A DNA stretch of 64,000 nucleotides from Allobranchiibius huperziae. Lineage in GTDB: Bacteria; Actinomycetota; Actinomycetes; Actinomycetales; Dermatophilaceae. The position numbers and the translations under genes are program-made. The stretch spans positions 2,496,929 to 2,560,928 of the forward strand of contig NZ_JACCFW010000001.1 of NCBI RefSeq assembly GCF_013410455.1, in the 5' to 3' direction. The first letter of the stretch is position 1, and each line of letters opens with the position of its first letter. The notes under the pieces were generated by a model. That model worked only from the letters and a program-made list of their open reading frames with translations, ran no database searches and was not told the DNA's origin. Positions 1 to 12,554 of the stretch are shown here, piece by piece.

Positions 1-1910
<1,910 letters not shown>

Positions 1911-1913
1911 CCA

Positions 1914-3632
1914 GTGAGTCCGCAGCAGTTCAACCTCCATCAGCCGGGGTTGCGCCACGATCCGCACTGGTACCGCAAGGCCGTCTTCTACGAGGTGCTC
2001 GTGCGCGCCTTCGGCGACTCCACCGGCAGCGGTTCGGGCGACTTCAGCGGTCTGATCAACCGGCTCGACTACCTGCAGTGGCTGGGGGTCGACTGCCTGT
2101 GGCTGCCGCCGTTCTACGCGTCCCCACTGCGCGACGGCGGTTACGACATCGCCGACTACAAGCAGGTGCTGCCGGAGTTCGGGACGCTGCCGGAGTTCAT
2201 CGAGTTGGTCTCGCAGGCGCACGCCCGAGGCATCCGGATCGTGACCGACCTGGTGATGAACCACACCAGCGACCAGCACCCGTGGTTCCAGGCCTCCCGC
2301 AGCGACCCCCAGGGCCCGTTCGGCGACTACTACACGTGGTCGGACACGGATGAGAAGTACGCCGACGCGCGGATCATCTTCGTCGACACCGAGGTCTCCA
2401 ACTGGACCTTCGACCCGGTCCGCCGGCAGTTCTTCTGGCACCGCTTCTTCTCCCACCAGCCGGACCTCAACTTCGAGAACCCGGCCGTGAAGGAGGAGAT
2501 GTTCGACATCGTCCGCTTCTGGATGGATCTCGGCATCGACGGTTTCCGGCTGGACGCCGTGCCCTACCTGTTCATCGAGGAGGGGCACAACGGCGAGAAC
2601 CACCCCCGGACGCACGAGTACCTGGCCGACCTGCGCGAGATGGTCGACACCGAGTACCCCGGGCGGGTGCTGCTGGCCGAGGCCAATCAGATGCCGCACG
2701 AGGTGGTCGACTACTTCGGCACCGAGGAACGCCCCGAGTGTCACATGTGCTTCCACTTCCCCGTCATGCCGCGGCTGTACTACGCGCTGCGCGAGGAGAA
2801 GGCCACCTCGATCGTGAAGGTGCTGGAGGAGACGCCCGCGATCCCGCCGGGCACCCAGTGGGGCACCTTCCTGCGCAACCACGACGAGCTGACGCTGGAG
2901 ATGGTGACGCCGGAGGAGCGCTCGGCGATGTACGGCTGGTACGCCCCAGACACCCGGATGCGCGCCAACATCGGCATCCGCCGCCGGCTCTCCACGTTGC
3001 TGGACAACAGTCGCGCCGAGATCGAGCTGATCCACGCGCTGCTGCTGTCGCTGCCCGGATCGCCGTGCCTCTACTACGGCGACGAGATCGGGATGGGCGA
3101 CAACATCTGGCTCGAGGACCGCGACGCCGTCCGCACGCCGATGCAGTGGTCGCCGGACCGCAACGCCGGCTTCGGCACGTCCGATCCGGGCAAGCTCTAC
3201 CTGCCCGTCATCTCCAGCCTCGTCTACCACTACAACAACGTGAACGTGGAGTCGGCGATGGGCAGCTCGTCCTCGCTGCTGCACTGGCTGCGCGAGATGC
3301 TCGCGATCCGGTCGCGCTACCCGGTCTTCGGGCTCGGCGACTTCACCATCTGCGAGTCCGACAACGACGCGGTGCTCACCTTCACCCGCTGCGTGAGCGA
3401 CGAGGACGCGCAGGAGAACGAGCTGGAGGTGCGCAACGTGCTCTGCGTCAGCAACCTGTCCAGCCGTCCGCAGGCGGTGACGGTCCACGCCGGCGAGCGG
3501 TTCGCGGGTGCGCGGATGCGCGACCTGTTCGGCGGCAGCTGGTTCCCGCCGCTCGACGAGACCGGCACCACCACGCTGACGCTCGGCTCGCGGGACTTCT
3601 TCTGGCTGCGCATTCAGGGCGCCGACGACTGA
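1914..3632 (+). CDS. treS: Trehalose synthase (maltose alpha-D-glucosyltransferase) TreS
   Basis: TreS interconverts trehalose and maltose, supplying maltose to the maltokinase encoded next. The 572-aa GH13 protein starts with GTG. GAGGAG at 1898-1903, inside the end of glgE, lies 10 nt upstream and supports this start. Catalytic residues read from the frame are Asp214 (GFRLDAVPY), Glu256 (LLAEANQ) and Asp324 (RNHDE). The C-terminal beta domain is complete (ends WLRIQGADD). Length matches stand-alone TreS; it is not fused to maltokinase as in many bacteria, because the kinase is fused to GlgB downstream instead. A strong hairpin follows the stop, and a 349-bp gap separates it from the next gene. 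Confidence 0.97.
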   Translation: MSPQQFNLHQPGLRHDPHWYRKAVFYEVLVRAFGDSTGSGSGDFSGLINRLDYLQWLGVDCLWLPPFYASPLRDGGYDIADYKQVLPEFGTLPEFIELVSQAHARGIRIVTDLVMNHTSDQHPWFQASRSDPQGPFGDYYTWSDTDEKYADARIIFVDTEVSNWTFDPVRRQFFWHRFFSHQPDLNFENPAVKEEMFDIVRFWMDLGIDGFRLDAVPYLFIEEGHNGENHPRTHEYLADLREMVDTEYPGRVLLAEANQMPHEVVDYFGTEERPECHMCFHFPVMPRLYYALREEKATSIVKVLEETPAIPPGTQWGTFLRNHDELTLEMVTPEERSAMYGWYAPDTRMRANIGIRRRLSTLLDNSRAEIELIHALLLSLPGSPCLYYGDEIGMGDNIWLEDRDAVRTPMQWSPDRNAGFGTSDPGKLYLPVISSLVYHYNNVNVESAMGSSSSLLHWLREMLAIRSRYPVFGLGDFTICESDNDAVLTFTRCVSDEDAQENELEVRNVLCVSNLSSRPQAVTVHAGERFAGARMRDLFGGSWFPPLDETGTTTLTLGSRDFFWLRIQGADD

Positions 3633-3653
3633 CCCGTTCGGAGTGAAACGCGC

Positions 3654-3693
3654 CGCGCCCGCTCATGGTGGCGCACGCCGGTGAGCGGGCGCG
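3654..3693 (+). terminator. Hairpin terminator after treS
   Basis: Perfect 12-bp arms CGCGCCCGCTCA (3654-3665) and TGAGCGGGCGCG (3682-3693) enclose a 16-nt loop, 22 bp past the treS stop. No T-run follows, which is common for GC-rich actinobacterial terminators. It probably ends or attenuates the glgE-treS transcript. Confidence 0.6.
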
Positions 3694-3968
3694 GGCGGGT
3701 GTACTCGGACGGCCTCGCGCAGTTGCCGGGTCGGCCGGCCCTCCGTCTGCAGGAAGGTGACCGTTCGGCCGATTCCCGCGCGGCGGCGTACGCGCGGCGC
3801 TGGAAAGTGACCGCACCGCCGACAACCCGCGAAGGCGCACCGAGCAGCCGCCGCCGTGTGCAGCGTCCCCGTCCAAGCCGCCTGAGAACCCACATCGAGC
3901 AGCGGCACCCGGGGTCCTCCGCAGTCCCATCATTCCGTCACCGACTCGCGTGCGCCGGGCACCGGTGA
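3694..3968. other. Intergenic gap before mak-glgB, no gene seen
   Basis: No convincing coding region is seen on either strand. The only structure is an imperfect direct repeat with a 50-bp offset: copies start near 3754 and 3804, share AAxGTGACCG, and then diverge to roughly 80 percent identity. The gap could hold the promoter region of the next gene, but no clear -35 box was found. Confidence 0.4.
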
Positions 3969-3981
3969 AATAGTCGCGAGT
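3969..3981 (+). promoter_or_regulatory. Putative -10 box, leaderless start of mak-glgB
   Basis: AATAGT (3969-3974) ends 7 nt before the ATG at 3982, and no Shine-Dalgarno sequence is visible. The hexamer keeps only the A2 and T6 positions of the -10 consensus, so this is one of the weaker members of the set of such sites in the window. Confidence 0.35.
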
Positions 3982-6900
3982 ATGGCCATCGTGTACGAAA
4001 CGACACTGCAGCCCTCCAAACTCGACCTGATCGCCGGATGGATCGGCGGGCAGCGCTGGTACACCGGCAAGGCACACACCCCGAAGCTCGAGCGCCTCGG
4101 CTTCTATCGCTTCGACGACCCCGAGGGCGAGGTCGGCATCGAGGTGATGGTGCTCGCCGACACGGGCGGCGCGGGCGACCCTGTCGTCTACCAGGTCCCG
4201 GTGACCTGGCGCGCCGAGCCGGTCGCCGAGCTGGAGCACGCGCTCATCGGCGTCACCGAGCACGGCACCCTCGGCACGCGCTACGGGTACGACGGGTGTC
4301 ACGACCCGGTGTGCGCGGCCGCGCTGCTGGAGTGCATCGTCACCGGTGGCGCCCAGGCGTCGCTGGAGATCCACGCGAGCGACGGCGCCGTGCGGCGCGA
4401 GCAGGGGTCGATCCGCGTGCAGGGCAGCGGCAGCCGCGAGATCACCATGCCGCAGATCGTCCGCAGCCGGGTGCTGACCGGTGAACAGTCGAACACCTCC
4501 GTGATCTACGAGGTGACCGACGCCGACGGTGCGTCGAAGTCGTTCATCCTCAAGGTGTTCCGGGTGTTGCACGACGGCGAGAACCCGGACGTCGTCCTGC
4601 AGTCGGCGCTGTCGCGGGCGGACAGCTCGCAGGTGCCCACGATGCTGGGCGCGATCCAGGCCACCTGGCCCGGCGTCGACGGCCGGCAGGAGCAGGGTCA
4701 CGTCGCGTTCGCCCAGGAGTTCCTACCGGGCGTGCAGGACGCCTGGCGCGAGGCGACCGCCGCGGCCGTGGCCGACGCCGACTTCACTCGTCAAGCGCGG
4801 GAGCTCGGCGCCGCGACCGCCTCCGTGCACACCGCGCTCGCCACGGCGTTCGGCGTCACCGACCCGAGCGTCGCCGACGTCGCCCGCGTCACCGACGGCA
4901 TGCGGGACCGGTTCTCCCAGGCCTGCGATCGGGCGTCGGAGCTCGGCGCCCACATCGACCGCTTCCGCGACCTGATCGCCGCGGCCAGGGACGCGAGATG
5001 GCCCGCGCTGCAACGCATCCACGGCGACTACCACCTCGGTCAGGTGTTGGACGTCCACGATCGCGGCTGGGTGCTGCTGGACTTCGAGGGCGAGCCGCTG
5101 CGCCCGCTGGCCGAGCGCAACGAGCCGGACTCTCCGCTGCGGGACGTCGCCGGGATGCTGCGGTCCTTCGACTACGCCGCCGGGTCCGCCGAGCGTGAGA
5201 CCAGCGAGGACCGCCGCGCCTGGGCGCAGGCCACGCGGGACGCGTTCGTGCAGGGGTACGTCGCCGCAGGCGGACTGGACCTCGCGGCGTACGGCCCGAT
5301 CCTCGACGCGTTCGAGATCGACAAGGCCAGTTACGAGGTCGAGTACGAGGCACGCAACCGGCCGTCCTGGCTGGCCATTCCGACCACCGCGATCCTTCGG
5401 CTCCTCGCCGACGAAAGGCAGGCCGCCGTGCCCAGCACCGCCGCTATCCTCCCGCCCCCGCCCGTGGACGTTCACGAGGCCGACGCCCTGCTGATGGGCG
5501 TGCACAGCGACCCGCACAGCGTCCTCGGCGGTCAGACCGACGCCCGCGGCCCGTTCGTCCGGGCGCTGCGTCCCTTCGCGGAGACGGTGCAGGTGCTGCT
5601 CGAGGACGGCACCCGCGTGCCGTTGACCCATGAGTACGAAGGCATCTGGACCGGTCGCCTGCCCGTCGCGCAGCTGCCGGACTACCGGCTGATCACGACG
5701 TACGAGGACGGCTACGAGCACGTCCAGGACGATCCCTACCGCTTCCTGCCCACGCTCGGGGACATCGACCTCTTCCTCATCGGCGAGGGGCGCCACGAGC
5801 AGTTGTGGACCGTGCTCGGCGCCCACATCCGCTCCTACGACGGCCCGCTCGGCCAGGTGACCGGCACGTCGTTCGCCGTCTGGGCACCGAACGCCAAGGG
5901 CGTGCGTGTCATCGGCGACTTCAACTTCTGGAACGGCGAGGCGCACGGCATGCGCCAGCTCGGCAACTCCGGGGTGTGGGAGCTGTTCGTGCCGGGTGTC
6001 GGCGCGGGCAGGAGTTACAAGTTCAAGGTCTGCTGCGCCGACCGGGTGTGGCGTGACCGCGCCGACCCGATGGCTCGCGCCGCGGAGACGGCCCCGGCGA
6101 CCGCGTCCGTGGTGACGCAGACGGCGTACGAATGGGGCGACGAGAAGTGGCTGGCAGACCGCGGCTCGGTCGACCCGCACACCCGGCCGATGAGCGTCTA
6201 CGAGGTGCACCTGGGCTCCTGGCGCCAGGGGCTCAGCTACGCCGAGATGGCCGAGGACCTGGTCAACTACGTGCGCGACCTGGGCTTCACGCACGTGGAG
6301 TTCATGCCGGTCATGGAGCACCCCTACCCGCCGAGCTGGGGCTATCACGTGACGGGCTACTACGCCCCGAACTCACGGATGGGCACCCCCGACGACTTCC
6401 GCCACCTGGTCGACGAACTGCACCAGGCCGGCATCGGCGTCATCCTCGACTGGGTGCCCGGGCACTTCGCGACCGACGAGTGGGCGCTGGCCAAGTTCGA
6501 CGGCACGGCGCTCTACGAGCACCCCGACCCGCGCAAGGGCTGGCACAAGGAATGGGGCTCCTACGTCTTCGATTTCGGCCGCCCGCACGTGCGCAACTTC
6601 CTCTTCGCCAACGCGCTCTACTGGCTCGAGGAGTTCCACGCCGACGGCCTGCGGGTCGACGGCGTCGCCTCGATGCTCTACCTGGACTACTCGCGCGACG
6701 AGGGCGAGTGGATCCCGAACATCTACGGCGGCCGGGAGAACCTCGACGCGGTCAAGCTGCTGCAGGAGACCAACGCCACGGCGTACCGACGCAACCCCGG
6801 CACCGTGATGATCGCCGAGGAGTCGACGTCCTGGCCGGGTGTCACCCAGCCCACCAGCGCCGACGGGCTCGGCTTCGGCTTCAAATGGAATATGGGCTGG

Positions 6901-7671
6901 ATGCACGACTCGCTGGACTACATGTCCCACCCGCCCATCTACCGCAAGTACCACCACGGCGAGATGACCTTCGCGCTCGTCTACGCGTGGAGCGAGCAGT
7001 TCGTGCTGCCCATCAGCCACGACGAGGTCGTGCACGGCAAGGGCTCGCTGCTGCGCAAGATGCCCGGCGACCGCTGGGAACAGCTGGCCAACCTGCGCGC
7101 GTACGTCGCGAACATGTGGTCCCACCCGGGCAAGCAGCTGCTCTTCATGGGCCAGGAGTTCGCGCAGGAGGCCGAGTGGGCCGACGGCCGCAGCCTGGAC
7201 TGGTGGCTGCTCGAACAGCCCGCGCACTGGGGTGTGCACGCCATGGTCAAGGACCTCAACCGGTTGTACGCCGCGCACCCCGCGCTGTGGGAGCTGGACA
7301 ACGAGCCGCGCGGCTTCGGCTGGATCGATGCCGATGACGGTGATCGGAACACGTTCTCCTACCTGCGGTTCGGCAAGTCCACCGACGACGTCGTAGCGGT
7401 CGTGGCGAACTTCAGCGGCGCCGAGCACACCGGCGTACGCATCGGCCTGCCGCACCCGGGCACCTGGGCCGAGGTGCTCAACACCGACGCCGAGGGGTAC
7501 GGCGGCGGGGGCCGCGGCAACCTCGGCAGCGTGACCGCCGAGCCGGTCCCGATGCACGGCCAGCCCTTCTCGGCGGTCATGACGCTGCCACCCCTGGCGG
7601 CTTTGTGGTTCGTGCCGGAGCATGACCTCACGTCCGATTCCGCACCTGCACCGACGCAGCAAGGAGCATGA
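3982..7671 (+). CDS. mak/glgB: Fused maltokinase / 1,4-alpha-glucan branching enzyme
   Basis: One 1229-aa frame joins two GlgE-pathway enzymes. Residues 1 to about 465 are a maltokinase (Mak/Pep2), which makes maltose-1-phosphate from maltose and ATP. Its kinase motifs are [10 protein letters not shown] (Asp349) and LLDFEGEP (Asp367). Residues from about 490 on are a GH13 branching enzyme with N-terminal CBM48-type modules ([18 protein letters not shown]). Its catalytic residues are Asp893 (LRVDGVASM), Glu946 (IAEEST) and Asp1014 ([10 protein letters not shown]). Both halves have normal length and no lost catalytic residues. The joint is a Pro-rich stretch, [16 protein letters not shown]. An in-frame GTG at 5428 (residue 483), preceded by GAAAGG, could start a free 747-aa GlgB. 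The stop is one base before the pgm ATG. TreS-Mak fusions are well known; I know Mak-GlgB as much less usual. Confidence 0.95.
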   Translation: MAIVYETTLQPSKLDLIAGWIGGQRWYTGKAHTPKLERLGFYRFDDPEGEVGIEVMVLADTGGAGDPVVYQVPVTWRAEPVAELEHALIGVTEHGTLGTRYGYDGCHDPVCAAALLECIVTGGAQASLEIHASDGAVRREQGSIRVQGSGSREITMPQIVRSRVLTGEQSNTSVIYEVTDADGASKSFILKVFRVLHDGENPDVVLQSALSRADSSQVPTMLGAIQATWPGVDGRQEQGHVAFAQEFLPGVQDAWREATAAAVADADFTRQARELGAATASVHTALATAFGVTDPSVADVARVTDGMRDRFSQACDRASELGAHIDRFRDLIAAARDARWPALQRIHGDYHLGQVLDVHDRGWVLLDFEGEPLRPLAERNEPDSPLRDVAGMLRSFDYAAGSAERETSEDRRAWAQATRDAFVQGYVAAGGLDLAAYGPILDAFEIDKASYEVEYEARNRPSWLAIPTTAILRLLADERQAAVPSTAAILPPPPVDVHEADALLMGVHSDPHSVLGGQTDARGPFVRALRPFAETVQVLLEDGTRVPLTHEYEGIWTGRLPVAQLPDYRLITTYEDGYEHVQDDPYRFLPTLGDIDLFLIGEGRHEQLWTVLGAHIRSYDGPLGQVTGTSFAVWAPNAKGVRVIGDFNFWNGEAHGMRQLGNSGVWELFVPGVGAGRSYKFKVCCADRVWRDRADPMARAAETAPATASVVTQTAYEWGDEKWLADRGSVDPHTRPMSVYEVHLGSWRQGLSYAEMAEDLVNYVRDLGFTHVEFMPVMEHPYPPSWGYHVTGYYAPNSRMGTPDDFRHLVDELHQAGIGVILDWVPGHFATDEWALAKFDGTALYEHPDPRKGWHKEWGSYVFDFGRPHVRNFLFANALYWLEEFHADGLRVDGVASMLYLDYSRDEGEWIPNIYGGRENLDAVKLLQETNATAYRRNPGTVMIAEESTSWPGVTQPTSADGLGFGFKWNMGWMHDSLDYMSHPPIYRKYHHGEMTFALVYAWSEQFVLPISHDEVVHGKGSLLRKMPGDRWEQLANLRAYVANMWSHPGKQLLFMGQEFAQEAEWADGRSLDWWLLEQPAHWGVHAMVKDLNRLYAAHPALWELDNEPRGFGWIDADDGDRNTFSYLRFGKSTDDVVAVVANFSGAEHTGVRIGLPHPGTWAEVLNTDAEGYGGGGRGNLGSVTAEPVPMHGQPFSAVMTLPPLAALWFVPEHDLTSDSAPAPTQQGA

Positions 7672-7672
7672 G

Positions 7673-9313
<1,641 letters not shown>

Positions 9314-9315
9314 GC

Positions 9316-9386
9316 GGCATACCCATCCATCGAGTGCACCCCGTAGAGGTATGCCACTCGACAGATAGGTATGCCACTCGACGGGG
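9316..9386. repeat. Dispersed intergenic element R, copy 1
   Basis: A 53-bp conserved block (9334-9386) begins GTGCACCCCGTAG. It then carries two perfect copies of AGGTATGCCACTCGAC (9347-9362 and 9367-9382), exactly 20 bp apart. An inverted half-copy GGCATAC lies at 9316-9322. The element fills the gap between the stops of pgm and the MFS gene. Copy 2 is at 35146-35221 with 46 of 53 matching positions, also between convergent genes. Confidence 0.75.
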
Positions 9387-10520
9387 TCAGCCGAAGGAGC
9401 GGCGTGCGAGCAGGACGATCGCCAGGGTCGGCAACGCGACCACCACCGTGATCCACGGCAGTGACCCCGATCCGAGCGCTCCCAGCGCCACCGCTCCCAG
9501 CGCCGCTCCTCCCCCGATGCCGACCTGGAAGGCCGTCACGTACGCCGCTGACGCCCGGTCCGGGTCGCCGGGCGCGACGGCCAGCACGCGCGCCTGCAGC
9601 ACCACCGGCGCCGCAGCGAAGGCTCCCGCCCAGGCCAGCAGGCCCGGGACGGCCCACCACCCCGAGCGCGCCACGCCCAGCGCCGCGACGCCGAGGACCA
9701 GTACGACGACCAGCACCGCGGCGGTGCGGCGCGGCGACCGGTCCGTGCCCGCACCGACCGGTCTGACCGCCAGCAGCCCGGCGGCGCCGTACGCCACGAG
9801 AGCGAGCGCGTACTGCGCCCCGTGCACGCCGCGGTCGCCCATGAGCACCGCCAGGTAGGTGTAGGAGATGTAGTGCGCGGTCACCACCACGATGGTCGCG
9901 CCGCTGATCACCGCCACCGGTCCCCACACCGACGGGGTGACGGAGCCGTCAGACCGGGCGTGGACGGGCTCGGCGGGTAGTGCAGGCAGCGCGAGCCGCA
10001 CTGCCGCTCCGGCCAGCAGAGCGAGGATCCCGATCAGCGCCGCCGCCGGGCGCCACCCGAACGCCTGGCTGAGCGCGGCCGCCATCGGGCTCCCGAGCAC
10101 GAGCCCGGCGCTGCCGCCGAAGAAGACCACCGAGCTCGCGCGACCGGCACGCTCGGGTCCCGCGAGCCGGGCGGCGATGACGGGCCCCGCGGACCAGACG
10201 ACACCGTGCGACAGCGCCCCGACCACTCGCAGACAGAACACCGCCCAGAACCCTGGCACCAGCGCCATCCCCAGCTGGGAGACGGCCAGGAGGACAGCTG
10301 CGCCGACGATCAGCGAACGGCGTTCTCGGGCCCGGGTGGCGGCGACCACGGGCACCGCGCTCAGCCCCGCGACGACCGCGTATCCGGTCAGCAGAAACCC
10401 GACCTGGCCGTCCGAGACCTTCAGCCCCGACGCCATCTGCGGCAACGCACCGATCGGGAACATCTCGGCGGTCACGAAGACGAACGTGACGGCGGCCAGG
10501 GAGTACAGCCGCCAGGTCAT
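9387..10520 (-). CDS. MFS transporter, DHA1-type exporter
   Basis: A 377-aa, very hydrophobic protein of about 12 membrane helices. It begins MTWRLYSLAAVTFVFVTAEM, which resembles the AraJ/sugar-efflux and chloramphenicol-exporter branch of the major facilitator superfamily. The loop 2-3 motif is present in variant form (ATRARERRSLI). The substrate cannot be told from sequence; drug or sugar efflux are both possible. It lies downstream of the AlkA-like gene on the same strand, 94 bp away, so co-transcription is possible but not clear. No Shine-Dalgarno is evident before the ATG. Confidence 0.85.
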   Translation of the reverse strand: MTWRLYSLAAVTFVFVTAEMFPIGALPQMASGLKVSDGQVGFLLTGYAVVAGLSAVPVVAATRARERRSLIVGAAVLLAVSQLGMALVPGFWAVFCLRVVGALSHGVVWSAGPVIAARLAGPERAGRASSVVFFGGSAGLVLGSPMAAALSQAFGWRPAAALIGILALLAGAAVRLALPALPAEPVHARSDGSVTPSVWGPVAVISGATIVVVTAHYISYTYLAVLMGDRGVHGAQYALALVAYGAAGLLAVRPVGAGTDRSPRRTAAVLVVVLVLGVAALGVARSGWWAVPGLLAWAGAFAAAPVVLQARVLAVAPGDPDRASAAYVTAFQVGIGGGAALGAVALGALGSGSLPWITVVVALPTLAIVLLARRSFG

Positions 10521-10614
10521 GGTGGTGATCCGTCGGGTGCGTCAGGTCGTCGCGAGAGCACACCGCATCCTGCGCCGGTGCGCACGGGCGACCGGCACCG
10601 GGGTCCGACACGGA

Positions 10615-11463
10615 TCAGCCTATCTCGTGAGTGCGATACTCGCGCATCGCCCGTAGCAGGACGCAGGCCCAGGTGCGGAACGGGCGCCAGGCGAGCGACA
10701 CCTCGTCGAGCACGGCGTCGTCGCCGTAGCGTTCGGCGATCTCAGCATGCAGGCGGCTCTCGTTGGCGGGCACCGCATCGGGCACGTTGGCCCCGCGCAG
10801 CACGACGAGCTCCGCCGCGAACGGGCCGATCCCCTTGACCTGCTGCACCCGTTGCTCTGCCTCCTGCGGGTCCACCGACCTCAGCGTCGCGGTGTCGAGC
10901 CGTCCCTCGAGGGCGGCGTCCGCCACGGCCCGCAGGAACTCGTTCTTCCTCCCCGGAAGGTCGAGATCGGCGCGTCGCAGCCTCTCCGGGCTGGGAAAGG
11001 CACCCTCGTCGCCGTAGTCCTCGATGATCCCCGCGCGCAACCGGGCGGCCTGGACGATCCGGATCCGCTGGGAGAGCACCGCCCACGCCGCCGCTTCGTA
11101 GGGCGAGTGGAATCCGCAGGGCCGCAACCCGGGAAGCTCGCGTTGGGCATCGGCGATCACCGCGTCGCGCTTCCCGACCTCGGGCCACCCCTCGGCGTCG
11201 ACGTCCAGCGACAGGAACCGCGTCACCTGCGCGGCGGCGGCCTCGAGGTCGCCATCGCCGCGGACCTGCACGACCGCGGACGATTCGCGCTGAGTCACCT
11301 CGGCGCTCGCCCAGGACCAGTCGGCCTCGACCCGGAACACCGTCGACAGCGCATCCGAAGCCTGTGCGGCCAACGCCGCCGGGGCGAACCCCTCCCAGAA
11401 GCGCCGACTGGTCGCGAGCGACCACGGGCCGCGCACTTCGTACTCCGTGCTCAGAGTCCTCAT
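10615..11463 (-). CDS. HhH-GPD DNA glycosylase, AlkA-like
   Basis: A 282-aa protein of the DNA-3-methyladenine glycosylase 2 family, expected to remove alkylated bases. The start at 11463 is chosen because AGGAGG lies 10 nt upstream; an ATG 21 nt further upstream overlaps that site. The N-terminal third is beta-rich, followed by the helical glycosylase core with the helix-hairpin-helix VQQVKGIGPFAAELVVLRGA. The catalytic Asp normally found about 20 residues after the hairpin (FPATD in AlkA) is read here as VPANE, so Asp is replaced by Glu. The protein may be altered in activity, or a paralogue with another role. Family membership is solid, function less so. Confidence 0.8.
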   Translation of the reverse strand: MRTLSTEYEVRGPWSLATSRRFWEGFAPAALAAQASDALSTVFRVEADWSWASAEVTQRESSAVVQVRGDGDLEAAAAQVTRFLSLDVDAEGWPEVGKRDAVIADAQRELPGLRPCGFHSPYEAAAWAVLSQRIRIVQAARLRAGIIEDYGDEGAFPSPERLRRADLDLPGRKNEFLRAVADAALEGRLDTATLRSVDPQEAEQRVQQVKGIGPFAAELVVLRGANVPDAVPANESRLHAEIAERYGDDAVLDEVSLAWRPFRTWACVLLRAMREYRTHEIG

Positions 11464-11544
11464 GGGCTCACCACCTCCTGCCACGTTCCTAGCACCGGCG
11501 TGTGACAGCCGAGCCGCCGTCCGAGGCCCTGACAGAATCGCGCC

Positions 11545-12132
11545 ATGCCCGCGTTGCCCGACTCATCCGACATCCCTGCAGCGCCGGACGACCCCGGCCG
11601 CCTCTTCGTGATCACCGGCGCCCCTGCCTCCGGGAAGTCCACCGTGGGGCGGGCGTTGGCAGAGGCCCTCAAGAAATCGATCTTCGTGGACGGCGAGGTG
11701 ATGGCCGACATGGTCGCCGCCGGCCGGATGCCGATGACCGCAGAGCCGACCATCGGAGCGCTCGAGCAGCTGTTCACCCGCTACGCCGGCGCGCTGACCC
11801 TGGCGGACGTCTACTGCGCCAACGGTTTCGACACCGTGATCGCGGACAACATGGTCGGTGACTACCTCGAGGACTTCCTCGATCTGGCCGACACCGGACC
11901 GTTGCACCTCATCGTGCTGCACCCGTCGGTGGACGCCGTCCACGAGCGCGAGCTGGCACGCGGCGTCAACGCGTACGGGGACGGGTCGGCGACCGAGAAC
12001 GTCTGGAACGAGGTCGAGTTCAACACCAAGCGCGTCGGGCTGTGGATCGACAACTCGACTCTCACGCCCGCCCAGGTGGTCGTCCGCATCCTGCGCAACC
12101 TCGACGAGACGACGGTCGCCCCTCCGGACTGA
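11545..12132 (+). CDS. P-loop kinase-like ATPase
   Basis: A 195-aa soluble protein. The Walker A motif GAPASGKST at residues 25-33 follows a short acidic/Pro-rich lead, and the rest resembles small-molecule kinases of the AAA_33/zeta-toxin/shikimate-kinase group. A conserved VDGEVMADM segment follows the P-loop. The substrate is unknown. No antitoxin partner is adjacent, which speaks against a toxin. CAGAAT ends 6 nt before the ATG and no Shine-Dalgarno is seen, so the message may be leaderless. The gene converges on a VOC gene with only 3 bp between stops. Confidence 0.75.
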   Translation: MPALPDSSDIPAAPDDPGRLFVITGAPASGKSTVGRALAEALKKSIFVDGEVMADMVAAGRMPMTAEPTIGALEQLFTRYAGALTLADVYCANGFDTVIADNMVGDYLEDFLDLADTGPLHLIVLHPSVDAVHERELARGVNAYGDGSATENVWNEVEFNTKRVGLWIDNSTLTPAQVVVRILRNLDETTVAPPD

Positions 12133-12135
12133 GCT

Positions 12136-12489
12136 TCAACCGCTGTGCTGAGCGATGTTCAGCACGTTGCCGTCCGGCGCTCGCACGAAGAACCGTCGGA
12201 TGCCCCACGCCTCCTGACTCAGGTCGTGGACGATCTCATACCCCCGCCGTCTCGCCTCGGCGTACGCCTCGTCGACGTCGTCCACCTTCACGGAGACCAC
12301 CGGCGGCACGGGCGCGGTCGCGTCCCGCGTGAGCAGCTGCAGGCCGGCGCCCGTCCGAGGATCGGTGTGCCTCGTCACCCACGACAGGCCGAGCGACTCC
12401 TCGCTCAGCCCCAGGTATCCGGCGTAGAAATCCCGTGCTGCCTCCAGATCGGGCACGCGCAGGTCGGCGATGATCGATTCGACCCGCAT
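12136..12489 (-). CDS. VOC-fold protein (glyoxalase/bleomycin-resistance type)
   Basis: A 117-aa protein with one VOC double beta-alpha-beta-beta-beta unit: MRVESIIADLRVPDLEAARD at the start, VSVKVDDVDEAYAEARRRG in the middle, and FFVRAPDGNVLNIAQH at the end. The ATG at 12489 follows GTGAGGTG at a suitable distance; a longer frame to 12531 has no support. Such single-domain proteins dimerise to form metal sites, but the substrate cannot be predicted. It is convergent with the P-loop gene and about 65 bp downstream of the start-side end of the ATP-grasp gene region. Confidence 0.8.
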   Translation of the reverse strand: MRVESIIADLRVPDLEAARDFYAGYLGLSEESLGLSWVTRHTDPRTGAGLQLLTRDATAPVPPVVSVKVDDVDEAYAEARRRGYEIVHDLSQEAWGIRRFFVRAPDGNVLNIAQHSG

Positions 12490-12554
12490 GTGACGACACC
12501 TCACGGTTGCGATGAGAGCTGGTGCTCGCACGCTACGCCGACGACTCGCCCCCG

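Noticed and set aside
9334-9386. The two AGGTATGCCACTCGAC repeats as a mini CRISPR array
   Set aside because: Repeats are 16 bp with a 4-bp spacer, there are no cas genes, and the same fixed unit occurs at a second locus.
11545-12132. P-loop protein as a zeta-type toxin
   Set aside because: It has the Walker A and kinase-like size, but no small antitoxin gene is adjacent, and the region looks like ordinary chromosome.
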